Shown piece by piece: positions 8,714 through 17,557 of a DNA stretch of 64,000 nt; positions within the stretch are counted from its first letter, which is position 1; every line of letters starts with the position of its first letter. Location of the stretch: assembly GCA_035551995.1 (NCBI GenBank), contig DASZME010000094.1, positions 115,860 to 179,859 on the forward strand, read 5' to 3'. The notes under the pieces are model-generated. The model was given only the letters and a program-made list of their open reading frames with translations. It was not told the DNA's origin and made no database searches. The DNA comes from RYN-428 sp035551995 (GTDB taxonomy: Bacteria > Planctomycetota > Phycisphaerae > Tepidisphaerales > Tepidisphaeraceae). A program made the translations under genes and the position numbers.

Positions 8714-9517
8714 ATGACCCTGACCGCCGCCCCGCCCCGGCAACGACATGCCTCGCCGTTGTCCGATGAACAACGGCTTCAATATGAGCAAGACGGTTTT
8801 CTGATCGTGCGCGATTTCTTCTCGCCGTCCGAGATCGCCGCCGCCGCCGGGGAAGCCGACGCGCTTCTTCGCCGCACGGAATTGATCCATACGGACAACC
8901 TTCGCTGCCGCTGGACCACCGACTCGCGCGATCAGGCCTGCGTGTTCGAGACGTTCGATCCGGTGATCGATCTGGCGCCGGCGTGCGGAAGGCTTGCGAC
9001 CGATTCCCGGCTGCTCGGCGCCGTCGGCGTTCTCTACGGAGAAGAAGCGTGCCTCTTCAAGGATAAACTGATCTTCAAGCCGCCCGGCGCCAAAGGGTAT
9101 AACCTGCACCAGGACTATATCTCCTGGCCGAGTTTCCCCAAGACCTTTATGACCGTAATCGTCCCGATCGATCCGTCAACGCAAGGCAACGGCTGCACGG
9201 AAGTCTTCGCCGGGTATCATCATAACGGCAACTTGTCGGCAAATGATGGCGAATACCACGAGCTTCCGATCGGCAGCGTCGAACCGTCGCGGGCGGTGAA
9301 GTTGGAACTGGAGCCGGGCGACGTCGTCTTCTTTGGCGGGTTCACTCCGCATCGCTCTGCGCCGAATTCATCCGACGGATACCGCCGGCAGCTTTATCTC
9401 AGCTACAATGCCATCTCCGATGGCGGTCACCAGCGCGACGCCCACTACAAGGAGTTTCTCGAATGGCTGCGCAAAAAGTATGCGGATTACGGAAAGGGGA
9501 GCACCTATTTCCGGTGA
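8714..9517 (+). CDS. Phytanoyl-CoA dioxygenase (PhyH) family protein
   Basis: A 267-residue non-haem iron, 2-oxoglutarate-dependent oxygenase. The iron-binding facial triad is visible: HQD in NLHQDYISW (about residue 134) and the distal His in FTPHRSAPN (about 217). The 2-oxoglutarate-binding Arg is probably in RRQLYLSYN. Members hydroxylate small organic substrates; this one's substrate is not evident. The start lies after a GAAAGGA Shine-Dalgarno. It shares an upstream motif with the TonB receptor gene and is followed by dispersed repeat copy 2, so it is probably transcribed alone. Confidence 0.9.
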   Translation: MTLTAAPPRQRHASPLSDEQRLQYEQDGFLIVRDFFSPSEIAAAAGEADALLRRTELIHTDNLRCRWTTDSRDQACVFETFDPVIDLAPACGRLATDSRLLGAVGVLYGEEACLFKDKLIFKPPGAKGYNLHQDYISWPSFPKTFMTVIVPIDPSTQGNGCTEVFAGYHHNGNLSANDGEYHELPIGSVEPSRAVKLELEPGDVVFFGGFTPHRSAPNSSDGYRRQLYLSYNAISDGGHQRDAHYKEFLEWLRKKYADYGKGSTYFR

Positions 9518-9552
9518 TCGCGCCCGACAGTGCTCGAAGCATCCGCGTGTAA

Positions 9553-9653
9553 GAGCATTTTACAGATTGCTGTATCGTTTCTATGTTTAGCGGCCCCGCT
9601 TGCGGTGCGTGTTTCGCGACCCGAGGTCCCTTCACCAAGCGTAAGAAATGCCC
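9553..9653 (+). repeat. Dispersed palindromic element, copy 2
   Basis: A near-complete copy, 101 bp, with ends GAGCATTT (9553-9560) and AAATGCCC (9646-9653), the GTTTAGCGG block, the core GCCCCGCTTGCGG and the TTTCGCGAC segment. One base in the right half of the core palindrome is changed, weakening the hairpin. It lies 36 bp after the PhyH stop. Confidence 0.8.
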
Positions 9654-9784
9654 TTGCGTCAACACCAATCGTTAAGACATTTTTTTCAGATGGTATAGCC
9701 AGCGCGGCGCGCATCGGCCGCGGCCACTGAAAATAAAACGTCGATCCGCAACGCCGCGTCGCACGTTTTCAAGAAAGCAAAGCA

Positions 9785-10888
9785 ATGCCCACCACCCTCG
9801 AACACTCCGCTCCATCAGTTCCGCAGGCGCCTTCGGACGTCGCGACGAAATTTCATCTGTCGCTGAACGTCGCCAACCTCGATTCGGCGATTGGCTTTTA
9901 CCGCGTCCTCATGGGCGTGGCGCCTGCAAAATGCTATCCCGATTATGCTAAATTCGAGATGAGCGATCCGCCAGTCGTCCTTTCCCTGGAGCCGCAGCGG
10001 CACGCCGCCGGCGGCGCGCTCAATCACCTGGGCTTTCGCGTGCCGACGTCGGCGGCCCTGGTCGATATGCAACATCGCCTCGAAGCCGCCGGTATCGCCA
10101 CCCATCGCGAAGAGGGCGTCGAATGCTGTTATGCCCGGCAGACGAAATTCTGGGTGAAGGATCCCGATCAGAACCTTTGGGAAGTGTATGTGCTCGAAGC
10201 CGACACCGACCATCGCGGCCAGGGATCGGCGGTGGCGCCCGTCGGCAAGGGAGATGCACACCCCCCGGCCGCCGAGGCAAACGCGCCCGATTCATCGAGC
10301 CCCGAAACCACGTGGGAACATCATCTCGGCCACGCCTTTCCCGCCGCGATCCCACTGCAGGACGGCAGCGCCGATCGAGTCTATCTTCGAGGAACGTTCA
10401 ACGCGGTATTGACCGCCGACGAGCAGGCGAAGATTCTGGAAGAATCACGCCGCGTCTTGCGGCCGGGCGGGCGCGTGGTGATCCACGGCCTCGCCGCCGA
10501 CGCGCCCCTGACCGGCCCGGCGCCGCAACTTCCCGGACCCGCGGCCGGCGTGCGGCGGGCGCCGGCGCCGGATGCGCTGATCGACGCGCTGCGCGCGGCG
10601 AATTTCACCGCCATCCGCCTGCTTAAACTTTCCGCGACGTCCGTTTTCCGGCATGAGGGGATCGGGCTGCGGGAAATTCTGATCGAGGGCGTTAAGCTCG
10701 ATTCCACGCCGTTCGATCTTCGGCAGGTCGTGCAGTATCAAGGCCCGTTTCGAGAAGTAACCGACGATTTCGGTAATCTCTTTCCGCGGGGACAGCGAAA
10801 ATCGATCGCCACGCCCGCGGTGGAAGCGCTGCGCGGCGGACCGACGGCCGATTCCTTTCTCTTCTTTCCGCCCGGAGGCGAATCGTGA
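9785..10888 (+). CDS. ArsI/CadI-like VOC dioxygenase fused to a half methyltransferase
   Basis: A 367-residue two-part protein. Residues ~20-140 are a vicinal-oxygen-chelate domain of the ArsI/CadI type: likely iron ligands His24 (FHLSLNV), His81 (NHLGF) and Glu133 (NLWEVY), plus the vicinal pair Cys114-Cys115 (VECCYAR) that binds arsenic in ArsI C-As lyases. After a Pro/Ala-rich linker, residues ~190-365 resemble the C-terminal half of ArsM-type methyltransferases (VLRPGGRVVIHG, HEGIGLREILIEG, YQGPFREVTDD), but the N-terminal SAM-binding motif I is missing. The stop overlaps the GTG start of the MFS gene. An organoarsenical or metalloid role is inference from the first domain. Confidence 0.8.
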   Translation: MPTTLEHSAPSVPQAPSDVATKFHLSLNVANLDSAIGFYRVLMGVAPAKCYPDYAKFEMSDPPVVLSLEPQRHAAGGALNHLGFRVPTSAALVDMQHRLEAAGIATHREEGVECCYARQTKFWVKDPDQNLWEVYVLEADTDHRGQGSAVAPVGKGDAHPPAAEANAPDSSSPETTWEHHLGHAFPAAIPLQDGSADRVYLRGTFNAVLTADEQAKILEESRRVLRPGGRVVIHGLAADAPLTGPAPQLPGPAAGVRRAPAPDALIDALRAANFTAIRLLKLSATSVFRHEGIGLREILIEGVKLDSTPFDLRQVVQYQGPFREVTDDFGNLFPRGQRKSIATPAVEALRGGPTADSFLFFPPGGES

Positions 10889-12180
10889 CTGGCGCCGATC
10901 TATTGGAATACGCGCCGTTGAAAACGCGCACGTCGTTTTATTACGGTTGGATCATCGTCGCCGTCGCCGCCCTGGCGATGGTGGCGACGTTGCCGGGACG
11001 AACGTTCGGCCTGGGCCTGATCACCGAGCCGTTGCTGCGCGATCTGAATATCACCCATGTCAGCTACGGCGGAATGAATCTCGTGGCGACCTTAATCGGG
11101 TCAGCCTTTTGTCTCGGGTGTGGATCGCTGATCGATCGCCTGGGATCGCGGGTGATGCTGACGGCGACCTTCGCGCTGCTGGGCGGAACGGTGCTGGCCA
11201 TGAGCCGGGTCAGGGGAGCGACCGGTCTGCTGGCGACGCTGATTCTGACGCGCGGGTTTGGCCAGAGCATGTTGTCCGTCGTGAGCTTGACGCTGGTCGG
11301 CAAATGGTTTTCGCGAAGACTTTCAATGGCGATGGGCGTCTATTCGCTGGCGATGGGGATCGGCTTCATGGCCGCGATCATCGGCCTTGGACAAGCCGTC
11401 GGAGCCAGCGATTGGCGGCACGTCTGGCGGTGGATGGGATGGGCGCTGCTGGTGGGACTGGCGCCGTTGGCATGGCTGACGGTCCGGCGATCGCCCGAGT
11501 CGATTGGGCTTGCCGTCGACGGATCTGATGCCGACGCTCATGCGCCGATCGACGAGGCTGAAATCGAAACCGGCCTCACGCTGGCCGAGGCGCTCAGGAG
11601 CCCGGCATTCTGGGCCTACGCCTTGGCGGCATCGACCTACGGGCTGATCGCGTCCGGCCTCATGCTCTTTAACCAATCGGTTCTGCACGAACACGGGTTC
11701 GACGGAAAGATCGTGAACTGGGTGCTGGCCATCAGCACATTGACCGGCCTGATCGCGAATTTGGTCGGCGGTTGGATGGCGCAGAAATGGTCGATCGGCC
11801 GGTTGCTCGCCGGCGCGATGCTTTTGCTGGCGGTGGCTTTGTTCGCCCTGCCGTTGGCGCACAGCAAGGCGATGGTTTATCTGTACGCCGTCACCATCGG
11901 GCTGGCGGGCGGAATCATTACCGTCGGATTTTTTGTCTGCTGGGGCAAGGTGTTCGGCCGCCTGCATCTGGGCGCGATTCAGGGCGCGGCGCAGGGCCTG
12001 ACGGTGCTGGCGTCGGCGGCGGGGCCGTGGTTGCTGGCCGAAAGCGTCAGCATCAAGCATTCGTCGACGCCGCTTCTTTTCGCGCTGGCGCCGGTGGTGT
12101 CGCTGCTGGGAATTTTCTGCGCGCTGGCGCCACTTCCCGTCGCCGCGCCCCAGGAAGTAAAATATCCGGCCGAGCCGTAG
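10885..12180 (+). CDS. MFS transporter (OFA/MCT-like)
   Basis: A 431-residue major facilitator with about 12 hydrophobic segments. The loop motif between helices 2 and 3 reads GSLIDRLGSR, matching the MFS G-x-x-x-D-R-x-G-x-R pattern. The N-terminal YYGWIIVAVA segment is typical of the oxalate/formate-antiporter and monocarboxylate branch. The GTG start overlaps the stop of the ArsI-like gene by 4 bp, so the two are translationally coupled and probably act on the same compound. An export role, possibly for an arsenical or its breakdown product, is inference; the substrate is unknown. Confidence 0.9.
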   Translation: MTGADLLEYAPLKTRTSFYYGWIIVAVAALAMVATLPGRTFGLGLITEPLLRDLNITHVSYGGMNLVATLIGSAFCLGCGSLIDRLGSRVMLTATFALLGGTVLAMSRVRGATGLLATLILTRGFGQSMLSVVSLTLVGKWFSRRLSMAMGVYSLAMGIGFMAAIIGLGQAVGASDWRHVWRWMGWALLVGLAPLAWLTVRRSPESIGLAVDGSDADAHAPIDEAEIETGLTLAEALRSPAFWAYALAASTYGLIASGLMLFNQSVLHEHGFDGKIVNWVLAISTLTGLIANLVGGWMAQKWSIGRLLAGAMLLLAVALFALPLAHSKAMVYLYAVTIGLAGGIITVGFFVCWGKVFGRLHLGAIQGAAQGLTVLASAAGPWLLAESVSIKHSSTPLLFALAPVVSLLGIFCALAPLPVAAPQEVKYPAEP

Positions 12181-12287
12181 AACTCGCCCCTCTTTTCGCT
12201 CTCCAACGCAATTTCATCCACGCGCGACACGGGCGGTCCGAGCCGGATCGAACATTTCCGCGGGCTTTCGCCCCTTTCGCATTTTTA

Positions 12288-12317
12288 ATTCAACGCTCAA
12301 ACGATTATAAGAATAAT
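12288..12317 (+). promoter_or_regulatory. Promoter region of the TonB receptor with shared motif
   Basis: ATTCAACGCTCAAACGAT (12288-12305) repeats the motif found at 8644. Within it TTCAAC (12289-12294) could act as a -35, and AATAAT at 12312-12317 fits a -10 with a 17-bp spacer. The TCGGCG block follows, as at the PhyH gene. This places about 100 bp of leader before the receptor start. The 12181-12419 gap holds nothing else recognisable. Confidence 0.45.
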
Positions 12318-12419
12318 ATACCTCGGCGGACTCATGCGGGCGCATCCCGTTCGCATCGACCCGGCGCCGCGTCCAACGGACGAACGCAAAAGACTCTTCA
12401 CAACCGAAAGGCGAGGAAT

Positions 12420-14594
12420 ATGGGAAGGAAACGAACGATGTGCGGCCACTCCCGGCGCTGGCGGCTAGTGGCGGCATGCGGATGGATCGGAGTCGCTTCG
12501 GCTCGCCTGCCGGCCGAACCCGCGACCCAACCCGCCGGCGACGCCGCCGCCCAACAATTGGCGCCCGTCACGCTCGAACCGATCAAGGTGACCGCCGAGC
12601 GGCGCGAGCAATCCATCCAAGACGTGCCGGCCAGCGTAACGGCCGTCGATGGCGCCACCATTCAGGACGCGCAGATCGAAAACGTCAAACAGGCTTCCTA
12701 CTACGCCCCCAATCTGTTCATCAGCCAGTTCAGTCCCATGCGCGTGAGCAATCCATACATTCGCGGCGTCGGCGCGGGCCAGAACAGCCCCGGCGTTTCC
12801 ACTTACATCGACGGCGTTCCGCAGCTTTCTTACTCGACGTCGAACATCGAGTTGGTCGACATCGATCATTTCGAATTCCTGCGCGGGCCGCAAAGCACCC
12901 TCTATGGCCGCAGCGCGCTGGGCGGCGTCATCAACATCAACTCCATCCAGCCCGACAACACCTTCCGCGGCGACGCCACGTTTTCCGGCGGATCATTTTC
13001 TCAACAGGACTACCGAGGCGGCGTGAGCGGGCCGATCGTTCGGGACAAGGCTTACTTCGCCTTCGCCGGCGGTTACGACTCCCGCGACGGTTACACTAAG
13101 AATCTCATCACCGGCGACAATCTCGATAACGTCAACAATCTTTTCGGCCGCCTTGAATTGCGTTTTACGCCGACGCCGCAATGGGACCTGCGCGTGACCA
13201 TCCACGGCGAGGAAGACCACGACGGCGATTTTCCCATCGCCGATCTGAACTTTCTAAAGTCATACCCATGGCGCGTCAGCCATGACTACACCGGAATCGC
13301 CCATCGCGACATCGATGAAATCGCGTTCACGGCGATCTACCACGGCTACGCCGCCGACTTCACGTCCGTCGCCTCGGTTCAGCACTGGCGGGAAAAGGAA
13401 AATACCGATCTGGATGAAACGCCGCTGGACTACTATCGCCGATTCAACGACGAAAAGCAGACCAATTACACCGAAGAGATGCGGCTTGTGTCGCCGACCG
13501 GCAGGCCAGTAATCATCAACGAACACGCTAAATTCGCCTGGGTTTTGGGCACGCTCATCTTCGTGACCAACGACAGCCAGGTGATCGACAACCAGGCCCA
13601 CTCCGCGGCCGCCGCCGGCGGTCTTCCGGCCCCGTTAAATAACTTCAACAACGCCAACACCGATACCTATGGCATCGGCGTGTATGGCCAGGCCACCCTC
13701 ACGCTCTTCGACAAATTAGACATCACCGGCGGCGCCCGGGTCGATTACGAATACAACAGCGCCGAACTGGCGAATTTCTCAAGCTCGCCGTTCGTTCCGG
13801 CTTCGTACGCCGACGTCAGCCGGGACGACACGCAGGTGAGCCCGCAGGTTTCCGTCGACTATCACCTGACCAGGCAGGTGATGCCATACGTCAGCATCGC
13901 CCGCGGATTCCGGGCCGGCGGATTTAACTCGACCGCGCCGCTCCCCAATGAAATTTCCTTTGGCCCCGAGCAAAGTTGGTCATATGAAGCCGGGATTAAA
14001 ACCAGCTGGCTCGACAACCGCATTCTCTTCAACGCCGACTATTTCTACATCGACTGGAAGCACATGCAGTTGAACGCGCCCACCGGCCAGCCCAGCCAGT
14101 TCTTCATCGACGACGTCGGCCGAGCGCACAGCACCGGATGCGAGGCCGAGGGAAAAGTATACGTGATGCGCGGTCTCGACCTGTTCGCCGGTTTTGGCTT
14201 TACCGACGCCCGCTTCGATCACTACATCCAGACCAACGGCGTCAGCGCGCGCGGCAACCGCCTGCCCAGCGCCCCGGAAACCACGTGGAACGTCGGCGCC
14301 GAATACTCCACGAGCATCGGCCACGGCCTTCGCCTTTTCGGCCGAGCCGAATGGATCGGGTTCGGCCCGATGGCGTATGACTCGACCAACGCCGTCGAGC
14401 AAGCCGCCTACACCCTGACCGATTTCCGGATCGGCATCGGCGCCGACCGCTGGCGGCTGGAGGGCTTCATCAACAACGCCTTCAACACGCATTATTACCC
14501 CGTCGCCTACCCCTTCCCGGGATCCCCTTCCGGCTATGTCGGACAAGAAGGAGATCCTAGGACGCTGGGGATTACGTTAGGAATAACGTTCTAA
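12420..14594 (+). CDS. TonB-dependent outer membrane receptor
   Basis: About 724 residues. There is an N-terminal export signal, then a TonB-box-like stretch (LEPIKVTA), the plug domain (about residues 55-165, with VPASVTAVDG and FLRGPQSTLYGRSALGG), then the 22-strand barrel ending in a C-terminal Phe (GITLGITF), as expected for outer membrane barrels. It would bring a scarce ligand such as an iron chelate into the periplasm using TonB energy; the ligand is unknown. The ATG at 12420 has a GAGG just upstream; 12438 is an alternative. The much longer upstream frame overlaps the MFS gene and is rejected. No TonB/ExbBD genes are nearby. Confidence 0.92.
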   Translation: MGRKRTMCGHSRRWRLVAACGWIGVASARLPAEPATQPAGDAAAQQLAPVTLEPIKVTAERREQSIQDVPASVTAVDGATIQDAQIENVKQASYYAPNLFISQFSPMRVSNPYIRGVGAGQNSPGVSTYIDGVPQLSYSTSNIELVDIDHFEFLRGPQSTLYGRSALGGVININSIQPDNTFRGDATFSGGSFSQQDYRGGVSGPIVRDKAYFAFAGGYDSRDGYTKNLITGDNLDNVNNLFGRLELRFTPTPQWDLRVTIHGEEDHDGDFPIADLNFLKSYPWRVSHDYTGIAHRDIDEIAFTAIYHGYAADFTSVASVQHWREKENTDLDETPLDYYRRFNDEKQTNYTEEMRLVSPTGRPVIINEHAKFAWVLGTLIFVTNDSQVIDNQAHSAAAAGGLPAPLNNFNNANTDTYGIGVYGQATLTLFDKLDITGGARVDYEYNSAELANFSSSPFVPASYADVSRDDTQVSPQVSVDYHLTRQVMPYVSIARGFRAGGFNSTAPLPNEISFGPEQSWSYEAGIKTSWLDNRILFNADYFYIDWKHMQLNAPTGQPSQFFIDDVGRAHSTGCEAEGKVYVMRGLDLFAGFGFTDARFDHYIQTNGVSARGNRLPSAPETTWNVGAEYSTSIGHGLRLFGRAEWIGFGPMAYDSTNAVEQAAYTLTDFRIGIGADRWRLEGFINNAFNTHYYPVAYPFPGSPSGYVGQEGDPRTLGITLGITF

Positions 14595-14599
14595 ATTCA

Positions 14600-14716
14600 G
14601 AGCGTTTTCGGGTTGCTTGAGCGTCGTATGTTTATGAATAGCGGCCGCGCTTGCGGGGCGCGTCGAGCGATCGAAGCTCCGCCTTCGGGCGCCGCCACGC
14701 CGATGCGAAAAATGCG
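14600..14716 (+). repeat. Dispersed palindromic element, copy 3 (diverged)
   Basis: Starts with CAGAGCGTTTT (compare AGAGCATTT), has AATAGCGGCCGCGCTTGCGGGGCG at the core position (14638-14660) and ends near AAAAATGC. The core palindrome is degraded and there is extra sequence in the right half. It begins 6 bp after the TonB receptor stop. Confidence 0.55.
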
Positions 14717-14748
14717 GCGCCTGTTCGGACAGCAAGAACAAGTATCCC

Positions 14749-14886
14749 AAATCCGAATCAAATCCGATTGCTCGGCTGACCAAGCGCGCGTCCTTCACCC
14801 GGGCGCGTCGATGCCGATGTCCGCGCACCGTCGGGTATGAAAGCATTCGGACTTTTTCGGATTCGAGTTATTTGGCTTTCGGATTT
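14749..14886. repeat. Inverted ATCCGAA-type repeat pair before moxR
   Basis: AATCCGAATCAAATCCGATTG at 14750-14770 is the imperfect reverse complement of CATTCGGACTTTTTCGGATT at 14844-14863; another TTTCGGATT follows at 14878-14886. The arms flank about 75 bp without an ORF. The arrangement resembles the inverted arrays in the two downstream operon gaps. With repeat copy 3 it fills most of 14595-14975; the remainder before moxR shows no certain promoter. Confidence 0.5.
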
Positions 14887-14975
14887 CCCGCCCCCGCCTC
14901 ATCAACACATCGCATCGATCCCTTGTACTGTAACCAACGAGGAACATCCCTCCTTTTCTTCAGGAGATCTTTTCA

Positions 14976-16007
<1,032 letters not shown>

Positions 16008-16014
16008 TCGGAGG

Positions 16015-16140
16015 AAGTTGCTGGTTATTAGTTGCTGGTTGCTGGTGAGAAACAAGTCTCGCCGTCTTCACGCCGATCTTCACTAGCAACTAGCAACGAT
16101 CAACAAGCAACTTCAGCCTGCACTAACAACTGGCAACTTA
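16015..16140 (+). repeat. ORF-less inverted-repeat element in the moxR-DUF58 gap
   Basis: The left arm at about 16015-16052 contains GTTGCTGGTTGCTGGTGA (7-bp period); the right arm at about 16080-16140 contains its partner CACTAGCAACTAGCAAC and an outer AACAACTGGCAACTT. Most differences between the arms would be G.U pairs in RNA, with a single A.C mismatch in the outer stem, so the transcript could form a long hairpin. The element starts 8 bp after the moxR stop and ends 11 bp before the DUF58 ATG, leaving no recognisable Shine-Dalgarno for DUF58. Confidence 0.75.
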
Positions 16141-16150
16141 CCCAACTCCC

Positions 16151-17083
16151 ATGACCGCAACCGCCACAGTTCCATTGGCCCGTCCGTCGGCGACGTCGCT
16201 GCTTGAGCCGTCTGTCTTGCAGAAGATCAGCAAGATGGAACTGGTCGCCAAGCAGGTGATGGACGGCTACGTGCAGGGGATGCACCGTTCGCCGCACATC
16301 GGGTTCGCGCTGGATTTCGCCCAGCACCGTCAATATGTGCCGGGCGACGACGTGAAGCGCATCGACTGGCGCGCCTTCGCCAAGAGCGAACGGTATTACA
16401 TCAAGCAATATGAGGTGACGACCAACCTCCGCTGTCACATCGTGCTCGATTGCAGCGGGTCGATGGCTTACAAAGGCCCAAGCGACGCCTTGAGCAAATT
16501 CCGCTACGGCCAATTCGTGGCGGCCTGCATCAGCTATATCGTTCTGCATCAGCAGGATTCGATCGGGCTGATCACGTTCGACAATAAGGTGCGGACGTTC
16601 ATGCCGCCGCGTTCGTCGCCGTCGCAGCTGTTGCGGATCGTGCGGACGCTGGACGACACCAAGCCCGAAAAAGAATCGGCCATCGCCCCCTTGCTCCACG
16701 AAGTCGCCGAGCGGATCACCCGGCGGAGCATGGTGATCGTCATTTCCGATTTATTCGACAACGCCGACAAACTGATCGAGGCCCTGCATCATCTGCGTTA
16801 CAAGCGGCATGAAGTCATCCTGATGCAGACCATGGCCAACGACGAATTGGAGTTTCCGTTCCGAAAATGGAGCTTGTTTGAGAACCTGGAATTAAGCAGC
16901 GATAAACTGAAGCTCGACCCGGCAATGATGCGGAATGTATATCTACAGAATGTCGCCAATCATCTCGCGAAGATTCGCGACGCTGTAAATAAACTCCGCG
17001 TCAGCCATCTCCTCCTGAACACAAGCCAGCCTTTTGATGAGGCGTTGATGATGTTCCTCGGCGAGCGCGCCGGGAAGAAATGA
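16151..17083 (+). CDS. DUF58 domain protein
   Basis: 310 residues. The DUF58 signature runs through HIGFALDFAQHRQY, then PGDDVKRIDWRAFAKSERYYIKQYE (about residues 64-88), followed by a vWA-like segment with VLDCSGSMA (D-x-S-G-S, the MIDAS metal site) at about 97-105. It is the usual partner of MoxR in the envelope-associated system. The upstream sequence is occupied by the inverted-repeat element and has no purine-rich ribosome site. The first ATG is kept because the preceding LLEPSVLQKIS stretch is conserved in the family. No membrane anchor is seen. Confidence 0.93.
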   Translation: MTATATVPLARPSATSLLEPSVLQKISKMELVAKQVMDGYVQGMHRSPHIGFALDFAQHRQYVPGDDVKRIDWRAFAKSERYYIKQYEVTTNLRCHIVLDCSGSMAYKGPSDALSKFRYGQFVAACISYIVLHQQDSIGLITFDNKVRTFMPPRSSPSQLLRIVRTLDDTKPEKESAIAPLLHEVAERITRRSMVIVISDLFDNADKLIEALHHLRYKRHEVILMQTMANDELEFPFRKWSLFENLELSSDKLKLDPAMMRNVYLQNVANHLAKIRDAVNKLRVSHLLLNTSQPFDEALMMFLGERAGKK

Positions 17084-17090
17084 TGGGGGT

Positions 17091-17542
17091 AGTTGCCAGG
17101 TGTCAGTTGTCAGAAAAGACATGAGGAGCCGGACGTTGATGGCCGTTCAGCAATTCCGAGAGCTTGTTGCGTGGCAGAAGGCAATGGATCTGGTAGCGGA
17201 AGTTTATCGACTGACGAAGGTGTTTCCGCGCGAAGAGATTTATGGTCTGACCAACCCGGTTCGACGCGCGGCGGTGGCCGTTCCGTCGAATATCGCAGAA
17301 GGACAAGGTCGCGGGCCGGGGTCATCGTTCGCAAACTTCCTGCGTATTGCCTACGGATCGCTCCAGGAAGTTCAAACGCAGATACTGATTGCCGAGCGAC
17401 TTCAGTATATCGATAGTGAGCAGGTTCGTTTGCCGATGGAGCTTAGCGACGAGGTAGGTCGAATAATCAAGGATTTACTCCGGTCGCTCGACAATGGGCC
17501 GTGACGCGCCAACCGACAACCGACAACTGACAACTGACAACT
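17091..17542 (+). mobile_element. Intervening-sequence-like element carrying an S23 gene
   Basis: A 452-bp unit bounded by inverted arms: AGTTGCCAGGTGTCAGTTGTCAG at 17091-17113 and its imperfect complement at 17520-17542 (repeated CTGACAA units, 7-bp period; 3 differences in about 23). The S23 gene is the only ORF inside. This matches the layout of 23S rRNA intervening sequences, whose terminal stems are cut by RNase III, but here it lies inside a protein operon. It starts 7 bp after the DUF58 stop and ends 15 bp before the BatA-like start. Mobility is inferred, not shown; no target duplication was identified. Confidence 0.6.
17139..17504 (+). CDS. Four-helix-bundle protein (S23/IVS-encoded family)
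   Basis: About 121 residues from the ATG at 17139 (AGGAG 17123-17127 upstream; ATG 17121 or GTG 17100 are alternatives, the last lying inside the left arm). The family core is clear: FRELVAWQKAMDLV, then VPSNIAEGQGRG and FLRIAYGSLQEVQTQ. Family members are small all-helical proteins often encoded inside 23S rRNA intervening sequences; the biochemical role is not established. Its position within inverted arms, breaking an otherwise compact moxR-DUF58-bat operon, suggests it arrived with the element. Confidence 0.9.
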   Translation: MAVQQFRELVAWQKAMDLVAEVYRLTKVFPREEIYGLTNPVRRAAVAVPSNIAEGQGRGPGSSFANFLRIAYGSLQEVQTQILIAERLQYIDSEQVRLPMELSDEVGRIIKDLLRSLDNGP

Positions 17543-17557
17543 TCCGCCGAGATACAA

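Noticed and set aside
11772..12419. Upstream extension of the TonB receptor frame
   Set aside because: Overlaps the MFS gene in another frame; the receptor's export signal starts only at about 12420.
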